Positions 51,451-60,240 of a DNA stretch of 64,000 bases are shown piece by piece (positions within the stretch are counted from its first letter, which is position 1; each line of letters starts with the position of its first letter). Both the position numbers and the translations under genes were made by a program. The notes under the pieces are model-generated. The model was not told the origin of the DNA and did not search any database. It was given only the letters and a program-made list of their open reading frames with translations. Location of the stretch: assembly GCA_964404895.1 (NCBI GenBank), contig CAYOLV010000001.1, positions 930,001 through 994,000 on the forward strand, in the 5' to 3' direction. Source of the DNA: JBGSUZ01 sp964404895. GTDB taxonomy: Bacteria; Bacillota; Clostridia; Peptostreptococcales; Acidaminobacteraceae.

Positions 51451-53058
51451 ATGGAAAAACATACGAGACTTGAAATATTGACTGAAAACCGAATAGGAAT
51501 GACTGAAGATATTCTCAAAGAACTGCATCGCCAGGAAATTGATTTGATTTCAATGGAAGTACAAGCAAACAGAATTGGGATGATGGTAGGTCAGCTAGAT
51601 GCCCAGCAGTTAAACAAACTTAAGCAGGCAGTTGAGCAAATTAAAGGCGTTCAGGCGATAACAGCCATTGAACTTTTAGAGTTTGAGAAAATTAATAAAC
51701 ATTTATTAGCCATTATTAATGCTGTAGATGAAGGCATCCTAGCGGTGGATGAAGACAATCACATTCGCCTGTTCAATCACTACTGTGAAAAGCTTTTTGA
51801 AATGGACGAGTCAGCAGTGATTGGAAAACCGGTAGAAGAACTTTTTGGTGAAGAAGCTCGAATTGTTAAATTAGTTCATGAAGGAACTGCCTATGACAAT
51901 GCCGCCTGCTCTTTGAACTTGGCTTCAGGGCAAGTTAATTATTTGTCGACGGGTCGAGTCATCATCACCGATCAAGGGGATATTCAAGGGGCCGTAGCCT
52001 CCATAAAAGATATTGTCAAAGTAAAAGCCTTAATACAAGCCATATCTCCAGATGAAACTACAGTGTTCTCCGAATTAATTGGTCACAGTCCTGCCCTCGA
52101 AAATTGTAAGAGGATTACAAAATCAGCAGCCTCTAGTCATGCCGCCGTATTGATTCGGGGTGAAAGTGGCACTGGGAAAGAGATATTTGCCCACGCCATC
52201 CATAAATTTAGCAAAAGAAAAGGGCAATTTGTCACCATCAACTGCGCGGCTTTGCCTGAACAGTTAATCGAGAGCGAACTCTTTGGATACGAGAAAGGCA
52301 GCTTTACAGGGGCGTTCCAGTCACGAAGCGGTTTGTTTGAAGAAGCGGAAGGTGGCACTTTATTTTTAGACGAAATTGGAGAAATGCCCCTCAGTACTCA
52401 AGCGAAATTGCTCAGAGTTATCCAAGATGGGGTGGTGAGAAGGATTGGAAGCCGTCAAGAGAAAAAAGTTGATGTAAGAATTGTAGCGGCGACCCATAGA
52501 CCTCTCGAGAAAATGATTAGGGACAATCGGTTCAGAGAAGACTTGTATTATCGGTTAAATGTCTTGCCTATTGAACTGCCTAGTCTAAGAGACCGCAAAG
52601 AAGATATTCCTTTATTGGTCAATCATTTTATACACACTTGTTGCAGGAGAATGGATCGGCCTATTATTGGTTATGACGTCAGCTTTATGGAAGCGATTGT
52701 GAACCACCAGTGGCCTGGCAATGTCAGAGAGCTTCAAAATGCCATAGAAAGAGCTGTCAGCCTTTGTGAATACAATATTTTAACTTATAAAGATCTCAGC
52801 ATGAGTCAGTGGGAAGAACTAGGCAATAATTACCCAGAAAATAGAGTAAGTCAAGCGGGTACTCATAAGACAGATCAAAACCTTCAGAACCCAAAAGGCG
52901 ATGTCCTGCCACTTGAACAGGTTATGGAGGCTTATGAAAAGGAGTACCTGTCCCATATTGTTGGAAAATATACCAGTGTGAGAGCGATGGCAAGAGCTTT
53001 AGGTGTTTCTCACACAACTATCCAAAATAAATTAAAACGTTATGAGATTGTAAAATAA
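51451..53058 (+). CDS. TyrR-like sigma-54-type activator of methionine gamma-lyase
   Basis: The 535-residue protein has an N-terminal ACT domain (~1-75: TRLEILTENRIGMTEDILKE), a PAS domain (~80-190) and an AAA+ domain with GESGTGKE (~238), GSFTGA (~286) and FLDEIGE (~308). The C-terminal TyrR-type helix-turn-helix is RAMARALGVSHTTIQNKLKR. The ACT domain suggests direct amino-acid sensing, plausibly methionine. Unlike E. coli TyrR, it keeps the sigma-54 loop. AAGGGGTG precedes the start (ATG 51448 is also possible). A sigma-54 promoter for megL lies 159 bases downstream. Confidence 0.88.
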   Translation: MEKHTRLEILTENRIGMTEDILKELHRQEIDLISMEVQANRIGMMVGQLDAQQLNKLKQAVEQIKGVQAITAIELLEFEKINKHLLAIINAVDEGILAVDEDNHIRLFNHYCEKLFEMDESAVIGKPVEELFGEEARIVKLVHEGTAYDNAACSLNLASGQVNYLSTGRVIITDQGDIQGAVASIKDIVKVKALIQAISPDETTVFSELIGHSPALENCKRITKSAASSHAAVLIRGESGTGKEIFAHAIHKFSKRKGQFVTINCAALPEQLIESELFGYEKGSFTGAFQSRSGLFEEAEGGTLFLDEIGEMPLSTQAKLLRVIQDGVVRRIGSRQEKKVDVRIVAATHRPLEKMIRDNRFREDLYYRLNVLPIELPSLRDRKEDIPLLVNHFIHTCCRRMDRPIIGYDVSFMEAIVNHQWPGNVRELQNAIERAVSLCEYNILTYKDLSMSQWEELGNNYPENRVSQAGTHKTDQNLQNPKGDVLPLEQVMEAYEKEYLSHIVGKYTSVRAMARALGVSHTTIQNKLKRYEIVK

Positions 53059-53104
53059 ATTAAATTCCATAAAAGTGTAAAATAAATTTGCCACTGTAAA
53101 TAAA
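53049..53104 (+). promoter_or_regulatory. Three direct repeats, candidate activator sites upstream of megL
   Basis: TGTAAAATAAAT occurs at 53049-53060 and 53076-53087, with a related TGTAAATAAA at 53095-53104. TGTAAA is also the half-site of the TyrR box. They lie about 115-170 bases upstream of the sigma-54 promoter. Confidence 0.5.
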
Positions 53105-53139
53105 AAATGCCATTTTCTAAACGAAAACGGCATTTTTTT
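53103..53139 (+). terminator. Intrinsic terminator of the activator gene
   Basis: AAATGCC-a-TTTTC pairs with GAAAA-c-GGCATTT and is followed by a T-run, 45 bases after the stop codon. Confidence 0.8.
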
Positions 53140-53216
53140 GTGCCAAATATTGCTGTGAATTTATATTTATTCTCTACAAACCTTCCATCTCAAGGAAGTC
53201 ATTTTAAATATCACCT

Positions 53217-53232
53217 TGGCACGAAAATTGCG
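53217..53232 (+). promoter_or_regulatory. Sigma-54 (-24/-12) promoter of methionine gamma-lyase
   Basis: TGGCACGAAAATTGCG matches TGGCACG-N4-TTGC exactly. It lies about 100 bases before the megL start and directly downstream of the gene for a sigma-54 activator. Confidence 0.88.
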
Positions 53233-53333
53233 ATTGTATTAAAGTGAGTACATCGTTTAAGCGTTTACTAAAGAAAGCTTATGCACTCAGTTGGGCAATA
53301 GGCAAAATGGATGATTGAAGGGGAGGACATAAA

Positions 53334-54533
53334 ATGAAAAAGGAAAAATTGGTAAGCAAAGGATTTTCCACACGTTCTATTCACGGGGGTCAAGTTAAAG
53401 ATCAATTTGGTGCACTTGCAACACCAATCCATCAGACGGCTACTTTTATTTTCGACAACGCTGAGCAAGGTGGCAGACGGTTTGCACTAGAAGAAGAAGG
53501 CTACATCTATTCAAGACTTGGCAACCCAACTTGTACAGTTTTAGAAGAAAAATTGGCCATGCTTGAAGGGGCAGAAGCAGCAATTGCTTGTGCATCTGGA
53601 ATCGGCGCTATTTCTTCTGCTTTCTGGACACTTTTAAAATCTGGAGATCATATTGTATCAGCTAAAACCCTTTACGGCTGTACATTTGCTTACCTCAACC
53701 ATGGCTTAACACAATTTGGTGTTGAAGTTACTTTTGTAGACTCTAAAGACCCTGAAAATATTAGAAAAGCAATGAAACCTAACACGAAGGTTGTTTACTT
53801 AGAAACGCCTGCCAACCCAACTTTAGAAATTGCAGACATTCAAGCTGTTGCAGATATTGCACATACAGTAGAAGGTTGTGTTTTGATGGTGGACAATACA
53901 TTCTGTACGCCTTACACACAAAGACCAATTGAAATGGGTGCGGACATTGTCGTTCATTCAGGTACAAAATTCCTTAACGGACACGGCGATGTTATTGCTG
54001 GATTTGTTTTAGGCAAGCAAGAATACATCAATAAAGTGAGATTATACGGCGTCAAAGATATGACAGGGGCTTCAATGAGTCCTTTCGATGCCTATTTAAT
54101 CATTAGAGGGATGAAAACCCTTGAAATTAGAATGGAAAGACACTGCTCCAATGCCATGAAAGTAGCAGAGTTCTTGGAAAAACACCCTGCAGTTAACAAA
54201 GTCTTTTATCCAGGCCTTAAGAGTTTTGAACAGTATGAATTGGCTCAAAAACAAATGTCTTTACCAGGCGCAGTCATTGCATTTGAACTTAAAGGCGGCT
54301 TAAATGAAGGCATTACAGTTATGAATACTGTTGAACTTTGTAAATTGGCCGTGAGCTTAGGCGATGCAGAGACGCTCATTCAGCACCCTGCATCTATGAC
54401 ACATTCTCCATACTCTCCTGAAGAGCGTATGGAAGCGGGTATTTCTGACGGTTTGGTAAGATTAGCCGTAGGTCTTGAAAATGTTAATGATATCATTGAC
54501 GACTTAGAACACGCGCTCAATCAAATTATCTAA
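53334..54533 (+). CDS. megL: Methionine gamma-lyase
   Basis: The 399-residue PLP enzyme of the Cys/Met-metabolism family has the lysine Schiff-base motif HSGTKFLNGHGD (Lys ~209), SRLGNPT (~58-64) and TLYGCTFAYL (~112-121). The Cys in the last motif is the residue that marks true methionine gamma-lyases over cystathionine enzymes. It splits methionine into methanethiol, ammonia and 2-oxobutyrate, giving both energy and nitrogen. GGGGAGG precedes the ATG. It is transcribed alone from the sigma-54 promoter. Confidence 0.92.
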   Translation: MKKEKLVSKGFSTRSIHGGQVKDQFGALATPIHQTATFIFDNAEQGGRRFALEEEGYIYSRLGNPTCTVLEEKLAMLEGAEAAIACASGIGAISSAFWTLLKSGDHIVSAKTLYGCTFAYLNHGLTQFGVEVTFVDSKDPENIRKAMKPNTKVVYLETPANPTLEIADIQAVADIAHTVEGCVLMVDNTFCTPYTQRPIEMGADIVVHSGTKFLNGHGDVIAGFVLGKQEYINKVRLYGVKDMTGASMSPFDAYLIIRGMKTLEIRMERHCSNAMKVAEFLEKHPAVNKVFYPGLKSFEQYELAQKQMSLPGAVIAFELKGGLNEGITVMNTVELCKLAVSLGDAETLIQHPASMTHSPYSPEERMEAGISDGLVRLAVGLENVNDIIDDLEHALNQII

Positions 54534-54543
54534 TCAATCTATT

Positions 54544-54592
54544 AAAAAAGGGATCTGTCTTCAGCATAAAACTGATGACAGATCCCTTTTTA
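54544..54592. terminator. Bidirectional intrinsic terminator
   Basis: AAAAAGGGATCTGTC (from 54545) pairs with GACAGATCCCTTTTT (54577-54591). It serves megL and the convergent hsmA-like gene. Confidence 0.9.
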
Positions 54593-54605
54593 ATTCTTTG
54601 AACAG

Positions 54606-54989
54606 TTACATCATTTTAGAAATAGCCCCTGACAAAAATGGAATGAGCCAAATACACCAGACGACTAAACTGAATTTGTGGAAAGTTTTGTTTTTAGAAA
54701 GATCTTTTTTCTTGAGTACCCATAAAGCCCAAAGTGCATGAACCATCATTAACAATATAGCAGCAAGACCTGTGAAACTGTGTAGGTTAAAGCCTGCAGT
54801 GGCCATTGAAATTTGCTGGCTCTTTGCAATGGCTTCCATGGTCAAAGTGCCAGTTGTGTCAAAGAATAAACCAATAAAGAACATAACGGTATGCCAAGGT
54901 TTCAAAGTGCCTTGAATTTTTTCTGCCCATACCCCAACGGTATAAAAAACTAAAGCAGATGTGATTAAAAGAATTGCAGTAATTAACAT
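54606..54989 (-). CDS. HsmA family membrane protein
   Basis: The 127-residue protein has four hydrophobic helices and matches the HsmA group (VGVWAEKIQGTLKPWHTVMFFIGLFFDTTGT; MVHALWALWVL). Its conserved histidines (PWH, NLHSF, MVHA) could bind heme or metal. The function is unproven. GAGGAGG before the ATG at 54989 sets the start; longer readings run into the regulatory hairpin. It is preceded by a promoter and two repressor-like operators. Confidence 0.75.
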   Translation of the reverse strand: MLITAILLITSALVFYTVGVWAEKIQGTLKPWHTVMFFIGLFFDTTGTLTMEAIAKSQQISMATAGFNLHSFTGLAAILLMMVHALWALWVLKKKDLSKNKTFHKFSLVVWCIWLIPFLSGAISKMM

Positions 54990-55009
54990 AATAAGCCTCC
55001 TCAAATAAC

Positions 55010-55020
55010 GAACAACGTTC
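55010..55020. promoter_or_regulatory. Proximal operator-like palindrome (GAAC-AAC-GTTC)
   Basis: GAAC-N3-GTTC lies just upstream of the hsmA-like ribosome binding site, and the same half-sites recur at 55069-55079. Confidence 0.5.
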
Positions 55021-55033
55021 ATAAAAAGTGTTA

Positions 55034-55064
55034 AAAATAATTCGCGACCACGGCGAATTATTTT
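55034..55064. repeat. 12-bp perfect inverted repeat in the hsmA-like leader
   Basis: AAAATAATTCGC (55034-55045) and GCGAATTATTTT (55053-55064) flank a 7-base loop. Read on the minus strand, the stem ends in a short T-run, so it could act as an attenuator or as a third binding site. Confidence 0.55.
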
Positions 55065-55067
55065 AAG

Positions 55068-55110
55068 TGAACCATGTTCATATAATATCATTAAAAAAAT
55101 ATAAATACAA
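55068..55110 (-). promoter_or_regulatory. hsmA-like promoter with distal operator
   Basis: On the minus strand TTGTAT (55110-55105), 17 bases, then TATTAT (55087-55082). The palindrome TGAAC-CAT-GTTCA (55068-55080) follows at once, where a bound repressor would block initiation. Confidence 0.6.
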
Positions 55111-55236
55111 GACTATTTATAAAATGATTAAAAGGGAAAATTTACCCTATAATAAGAATTAGGTGTTAGATGTATGGATAAGCGATTTAATGAGAACCAA
55201 CATTATAAAAACATTCACATGAGAAGGAGACCCAAT

Positions 55237-55878
55237 ATGAAAATTTTGGTAACTGGTTTTGATCCATTCGGTGGTGAAAGTACTAATCCTGCCTATGAGG
55301 CAGTTAAAGCCTTGCCTGATTTAATTGGAACGCATACACTTATTAAAATGGAAGTCCCTACAGTGTTCAATAAATCAATTCAGGTACTCCTAGAAGCTAT
55401 GAAAACCCATAAGCCAGATGTGGTCATCTGTGTAGGTCAAGCAGGCGGCAGAGCTCAAATTACCCTTGAACGAGTTGCTATAAATATAGATGACGCGCGC
55501 ATAACTGACAATGAAGGTAATGCCCCAATAGATCTGCCTGTTCATAGAGAAGGACCAGCGGCATATTTCAGCAATCTGCCAATAAAAGCTATGAGTCGCG
55601 CCATCCAAATGGGCGGTATACCAGCTTCAGTATCCAACTCTGCAGGCACTTTTGTTTGCAACCATATTATGTACGGTTTAATGCATATGATCCATACAGA
55701 ATTTAAAGACTGCCGTGGCGGGTTTATACACGTTCCCTATTGTGAAGCACAGGTAGTGGACAAGCCCAATATGCCCTCAATGAGTCTCGGAAGTATCACT
55801 AAGGCCCTAGAAATAGCCGTTGAAGCTGCTATTGAATATAAAACAGACATACATATTTCAGAAGGGGCTATATTTTAA
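55237..55878 (+). CDS. pcp: Pyroglutamyl-peptidase I
   Basis: The 213-residue cysteine peptidase has the family N-terminus KILVTGFDPFGGE (~2-14), the Glu region CVGQAGGRAQITLERVAIN (~68-86), active Cys in NSAGTFVCNHIMYGL (~143) and His in GGFIHVPY (~167). It removes N-terminal pyroglutamate from peptides. AAGGAG precedes the ATG at 55237; the longer upstream reading is not supported. The M42 peptidase gene follows 25 bases downstream, forming a peptide-degradation pair. Confidence 0.93.
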   Translation: MKILVTGFDPFGGESTNPAYEAVKALPDLIGTHTLIKMEVPTVFNKSIQVLLEAMKTHKPDVVICVGQAGGRAQITLERVAINIDDARITDNEGNAPIDLPVHREGPAAYFSNLPIKAMSRAIQMGGIPASVSNSAGTFVCNHIMYGLMHMIHTEFKDCRGGFIHVPYCEAQVVDKPNMPSMSLGSITKALEIAVEAAIEYKTDIHISEGAIF

Positions 55879-55903
55879 CGAAGAAAACCAAAGGAGGCAA
55901 GTT

Positions 55904-56965
55904 ATGAAAAGTTACCCATTGATTGAAGCACTCACCAATGCAAAAGGAATTTCGGGTTTTGAAAAAGAAGTGGTGGAAGTGGCTGAAAAGTTTGTCATGG
56001 AGGGTCTTGAAACCAGTTGGGGCGGACTCAATAACTTTTACATCTTCCAAAAAGGTGGAGAAGAAAAGCCTGTACTGCTTTTAGATGCCCACTCCGATGA
56101 ATTGGGATTTATGGTTCAGTCTATTACGAGTAAAGGACTTATCAAAATCATTCCCATAGGTTCTTGGGACGTTCGAAACGTTCCAGCTCACAGCGTTCAA
56201 GTCTTTACTGAAAAAAACGGCTGGATCAAAGGGGTATTTTCATCTAAACCGCCACATTTTATAACAGAGGAAGAAATGAAGCAAAATACTTCCTTTGAAA
56301 AACTTTTAGTCGATGTAGGGGCTAGCAGCTATCAAGAAGCAGTGGACCAGTTTGGAATCCAATTAGGTGCACCTATCGTGCCAGATGTAAAAACGGAAAT
56401 CATGCTTGGAAACAGAATTATTGGTAAGGCTTTTGATAATCGCATGGGTTGTGCATTAGTTATTGACCTCATGAACCATTTTAAAGACAGGGAATTAGGC
56501 GTGCGACTTGTAGGGGCTTTATCTTCCCAAGAAGAAGTTGGCTCAAGAGGCGCGCGGGTGACCAGTTTTGATATTTTGCCTGAGGCGGCTATTATTTTTG
56601 AAGGCACCCCTGCAGACGATACTTTTACCGAAGATTGTGAAATACAAGGGGGCATTGGAAGAGGTTCTCAAATCCGGCATAGAGATAACTCTATGATTTC
56701 TAGCCCAGAATTTACACGTTTTGCCATCCAACTGGCTCAGACCCACCAAATTCCCTTCCAAGAGGCGGTCAGAAGATCAGGTGGAACTAACGGTGGCATT
56801 TACCATATGACCAATCAGGGAGTTCCAGCCATCGTCTTAGGGGTTCCTGTGCGCTATGCCCATACTCATTTTGGCATATCTGCTTATGAGGACTATGAAG
56901 CTACTTTTAATTGGGCAGTGAAATTGATTGAAAGCTTAACGGAAGAGGCTTTATTAAATTTCTAA
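55904..56965 (+). CDS. M42-family metallo-aminopeptidase
   Basis: The 353-residue protein has the M42 zinc and catalytic residues: DAHSDELGF (~66-74), KAFDNRMGCAL (~175-185), SQEEVGSRGA (~208-217, catalytic Glu), IFEGTPADD (~230-238) and AHTHFGIS (~326). These form large tetrahedral aminopeptidases (PepA/YsdC-like) acting on acidic or neutral N-termini. AAAGGAGG precedes the ATG at 55904. Confidence 0.9.
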   Translation: MKSYPLIEALTNAKGISGFEKEVVEVAEKFVMEGLETSWGGLNNFYIFQKGGEEKPVLLLDAHSDELGFMVQSITSKGLIKIIPIGSWDVRNVPAHSVQVFTEKNGWIKGVFSSKPPHFITEEEMKQNTSFEKLLVDVGASSYQEAVDQFGIQLGAPIVPDVKTEIMLGNRIIGKAFDNRMGCALVIDLMNHFKDRELGVRLVGALSSQEEVGSRGARVTSFDILPEAAIIFEGTPADDTFTEDCEIQGGIGRGSQIRHRDNSMISSPEFTRFAIQLAQTHQIPFQEAVRRSGGTNGGIYHMTNQGVPAIVLGVPVRYAHTHFGISAYEDYEATFNWAVKLIESLTEEALLNF

Positions 56966-56969
56966 AGGG

Positions 56970-58052
56970 CTATTGAATGCTAGAAACAGGCATAATTATG
57001 CCATTATTGCTGACTTTGGCGTTGCCTCCATTTCGACTGGTGATTTTTTGATTGACGGTATTGTTTTCAATGACAGTGCCTTCTGTTTTAAAGCGGTACT
57101 CTATAGCATTGGGATAGGTGGCAGGAACTTTGATTTGATTGCCTTTCACTGTAGTGCCAGTGGCGTTGAAGAGGGCAATCCCCACTTCTCGAGTGGTTTC
57201 GATGACATTGTCTGTTAGAGTACCTTGGTCGTGTCTGCTGTCATCTGATCCAAGAATAATACCCCAATCGCATTGGATTATTGTGTTTTTAGATATCAGA
57301 GTGCCAGAAGAACCTTCCCCAAAACGGATGGCACCTTCGGTCAGTTTACCTTTTGGGTATTGAATGTTCTTAAAAGTATTATTTGTAACCACCCAATTAG
57401 TGCCTTTAGCCACATCAATGCCCCCCGTATAACTTTGGTAAGCAACACCTGAAGTAAACTCGAATAAACAGTCTTCAATACGGGTATAATCGCTGTATAT
57501 ATTATTTTCAGCCCCAGAACTTTTCAGCATCTGTTCTTTAATGTCGAAGAAACGGACATTTTTAATGAGGGCAAAATCTGCGTCTTTTTCTCCAAGGATT
57601 TGAATGCCATTATCGTTGACTTGACCAATAGAGAGGTCTTGTATGGTCACATAATCGCTGGCAATCCAGAAAATGTGGCTGGTTTTAAAATCACCCTTGA
57701 GTATGACTTTGTCTCGATTTCCAGATTTGGATTTATAGGTGATATTCTCAGCAGTGATCCACAAACTGTTGGGTATTGTATAGGTGCCATCAGCAATTAG
57801 AATGGTTACATTGCCGTCTTTACAAGTGTCAACTGTCCACATCAATTCTTGAACAGAGTTTACCTCAATTTCTCGTTGAGGGGGCAGCTTTTTAGCAACT
57901 GAATTTGAACTGCTTAAAGTTGTGTCTAGGTTGCCTGAAGAAGTCTTTACATTTAAAACATCTTCAGTAGAACCATCATTTGCAGTTGTAAATGCAATTG
58001 ATGATATTATTATTAAGGCTAGCAAGGTAAGTGCCAGTCTGTAATTTTTCAT
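56970..58052 (-). CDS. Secreted right-handed beta-helix protein (polysaccharide-lyase-like)
   Basis: The 360-residue protein has a signal peptide (KNYRLALTLLALIIISSIAF), then a parallel beta-helix. It starts with VNSVQELMWTVDTCKDGNVTILIADGTY (~74-101), typical of the PL6/pectate-lyase-like entry region, and has many NNTF, GNQI, DNVI and ENNT turns. It may bind or cleave a polysaccharide; catalytic residues cannot be assigned. It is convergent with the M42 peptidase gene, four bases apart. Confidence 0.78.
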   Translation of the reverse strand: MKNYRLALTLLALIIISSIAFTTANDGSTEDVLNVKTSSGNLDTTLSSSNSVAKKLPPQREIEVNSVQELMWTVDTCKDGNVTILIADGTYTIPNSLWITAENITYKSKSGNRDKVILKGDFKTSHIFWIASDYVTIQDLSIGQVNDNGIQILGEKDADFALIKNVRFFDIKEQMLKSSGAENNIYSDYTRIEDCLFEFTSGVAYQSYTGGIDVAKGTNWVVTNNTFKNIQYPKGKLTEGAIRFGEGSSGTLISKNTIIQCDWGIILGSDDSRHDQGTLTDNVIETTREVGIALFNATGTTVKGNQIKVPATYPNAIEYRFKTEGTVIENNTVNQKITSRNGGNAKVSNNGIIMPVSSIQ

Positions 58053-58213
58053 CGGAATACCTCTCTTTCTATGGGGTATTTTATCATCCTTTGGTTCTAG
58101 ACTCCACAATATTTGCGAATAGGCTAGAGTCTATCGGACGATTTGTTTATAATGACTTTAGCATAACCCTTTTGAAGCGTCAAAACATGCTCTCGTAGTA
58201 AGAGGAGGATCCT

Positions 58214-59506
58214 ATGGCAGTAGATATTCATAAATTGATTGAAGAAAGAGGCATAGACACAATGATGCAGCTGGTTATTTCTCCTAACCAGGATTATGCC
58301 GTGGGATTAGAAGCCTTGTCTAGAGGGATTGATCCTGATACGGGACACAATGTCTCGCCTACAGAAATGATTGTCAACGCCGAAGAAGAGGGCTTGCTTC
58401 AAGAACTGGAAAAGCTCATGTTTTTGAGAGCGCTTGAAACTTTTAAACCCTTGCACAATGCCAATCCGGATTTATTGCTCTTTATGAATATGGGTTCCAA
58501 GTTCATTGAAATCTGCCGGAACAATGATTTTATAGAATCATCGATTACTCAGTTTGATATCCCTTTCAGCAGTATCTTTTTTGACATAACGGCTTTTGAT
58601 CCAAGACGATTAGAGGCAATGAAGTGTTTTGTAGATACTTATAAAGAAAAGGGTTTTTACATGAGTATGGACGATTTAGGGGAAGATTATAGCAATATCG
58701 ATAAACTTCTCTACCTGAGTCCAGATATTGTTAAAATAAATTTTAGGTCCTTAAGAAGATTAGAAAATAAAACCTATGTTGAAAATATGATAAAGACTTT
58801 GAAATTTATTACAGAGTCTTTAGGCATCATCGTTGTGGCAAAGGGGATTGAAGACGAGCAAGATGTTGGATTTGCTCTAAAAAACGGCGCTCAATTTATG
58901 CAAGGTTACTATATTTCTAAACCTGTAAGTTTAACAACGGAGGCACTTTATACCATCAAAGATCGCTACAGACACCTGATGGAGGCCCATTTGGTGGAGG
59001 AAGGTTCGCGCGGTGAGTTGACACGACTCATGACCACAAAGGCTTACGTCATCATGAACGGCATTAAAGAATGGCTAGACGACCATAGAAATCAAGAATT
59101 GGAAGTCGATAGTGAAGCTATTTTTAATGCTTATCCTATGGTAGAAAATTTTTGGTTTTTAGATGAACATGGCGTACAAGTTGGAAGCAATCATGTCAAT
59201 CAAAAGGACTTTATGCTGAAGAAGACTTCAATGTTCCAAATTTACAGCGAGGGAACGGATTTTTCATCTAAAGACTTGTTTTTGCAATTGTATAACACCA
59301 TTTTAAACGTCTGGGTGACAAAACCATTTAAGTCTATATTGACTAATAATCAATGTGTGACCAGCTCCATCCGCTTGGATTATTCATGCGAGCGGGCTGT
59401 CATATGTGCCAATATCAATTTGGATAAAATTAACGAAACCCTTCCTAGCAAAGTTCTTATTGCAAAGGACGGAGAAGACGATTTTCAAATTATTGTCGGG
59501 GAATAA
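58214..59506 (+). CDS. Degenerate EAL-domain protein (YkuI-like)
   Basis: The 430-residue protein has an EAL domain (~1-250) and a C-terminal PAS-like domain (~260-430), the layout of Bacillus YkuI. Retained sites are EAL itself (33-35), the Asn in MNMG (~92), the Asp pair in MDDLG (~153-154) and Gln in QGYYISKP. Changed sites are Asp for Glu in FDITAF (~124), KIN for KID (~176) and AKG for AEG (~210). It may bind cyclic di-GMP with little or no hydrolysis. GAGGAGG precedes the ATG. Confidence 0.83.
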   Translation: MAVDIHKLIEERGIDTMMQLVISPNQDYAVGLEALSRGIDPDTGHNVSPTEMIVNAEEEGLLQELEKLMFLRALETFKPLHNANPDLLLFMNMGSKFIEICRNNDFIESSITQFDIPFSSIFFDITAFDPRRLEAMKCFVDTYKEKGFYMSMDDLGEDYSNIDKLLYLSPDIVKINFRSLRRLENKTYVENMIKTLKFITESLGIIVVAKGIEDEQDVGFALKNGAQFMQGYYISKPVSLTTEALYTIKDRYRHLMEAHLVEEGSRGELTRLMTTKAYVIMNGIKEWLDDHRNQELEVDSEAIFNAYPMVENFWFLDEHGVQVGSNHVNQKDFMLKKTSMFQIYSEGTDFSSKDLFLQLYNTILNVWVTKPFKSILTNNQCVTSSIRLDYSCERAVICANINLDKINETLPSKVLIAKDGEDDFQIIVGE

Positions 59507-59550
59507 GACATAAAACCCCCTTATCAGACAAACCAAAGTGGGTGAACAAC

Positions 59551-60240
59551 ATGTACAGAATTATGATTGTTGAAGACGAGCAAACTATTGCCAGAGCCAT
59601 GGAAGAACGGCTTAAAATGTGGGACTATGACGTTTGCTGTGTGACAGATTTTAAAGAAGTGATGACTCAATTTGTGACTTATGACCCACAACTGGTGTTA
59701 TTGGACATTTCCTTGCCCTATTACAGCGGTTATCATTGGTGTTCAGAAATCAGAAAGCATTCCAAAGTGCCCATTCTGTTTGTTTCTTCTGCTTCAGACA
59801 ATTTGAATATGGTTATGGCAATGAACATGGGGGCAGACGACTTTATCGCAAAGCCTTTTGACCTCAATGTTTTTGTCGCTAAAATTCAGGCGTGGATGCG
59901 GCGGACTTATGCCTATGTGGGGCAGACCAACTTGATTGAATTTGAAGGGGTTATTTTAAATTTGACCGAGGCCACTTTGCATTATAAGGATCGCAAAATA
60001 GATTTGACTAAAAATGATTTTAAAACCTTGCAAATCCTCATGGAAAACCCGGGAGAAATCGTCTCCAGAAGTGCCATTATGACCAGGCTTTGGGAAAGTG
60101 ACAGTTTTATAGACGACAATACTTTGACAGTGAATATTACAAGACTGAGAAAGAAATTAGAAGACATGGGGCTAGAAGATTTCATTATGACCAAGAAAGG
60201 CGTTGGCTATTCTGTCCAAGCTAGAGGGGTTGACCTATGA
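59551..60240 (+). CDS. BceR-like OmpR-family response regulator
   Basis: The 229-residue protein has a receiver domain (MIVEDE; phospho-acceptor Asp in VLLDISLP ~residue 51; Lys in AKPFD ~101) and a C-terminal OmpR winged helix (SRSAIMTRLWESDSFIDDNTLTVNITRLRKKL). It overlaps the kinase gene by four bases. It should switch on the downstream ABC transporter genes in response to cell-envelope antibiotics. The ribosome site is weak; GTG 59542 is an alternative start. Confidence 0.9.
   Translation: MYRIMIVEDEQTIARAMEERLKMWDYDVCCVTDFKEVMTQFVTYDPQLVLLDISLPYYSGYHWCSEIRKHSKVPILFVSSASDNLNMVMAMNMGADDFIAKPFDLNVFVAKIQAWMRRTYAYVGQTNLIEFEGVILNLTEATLHYKDRKIDLTKNDFKTLQILMENPGEIVSRSAIMTRLWESDSFIDDNTLTVNITRLRKKLEDMGLEDFIMTKKGVGYSVQARGVDL

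Noticed and set aside
55820..55903. M42 peptidase start inside the pcp gene
   Set aside because: The ATG at 55904 has AAAGGAGG, and the family N-terminus aligns there; the upstream part is the 3' end of pcp in another frame.
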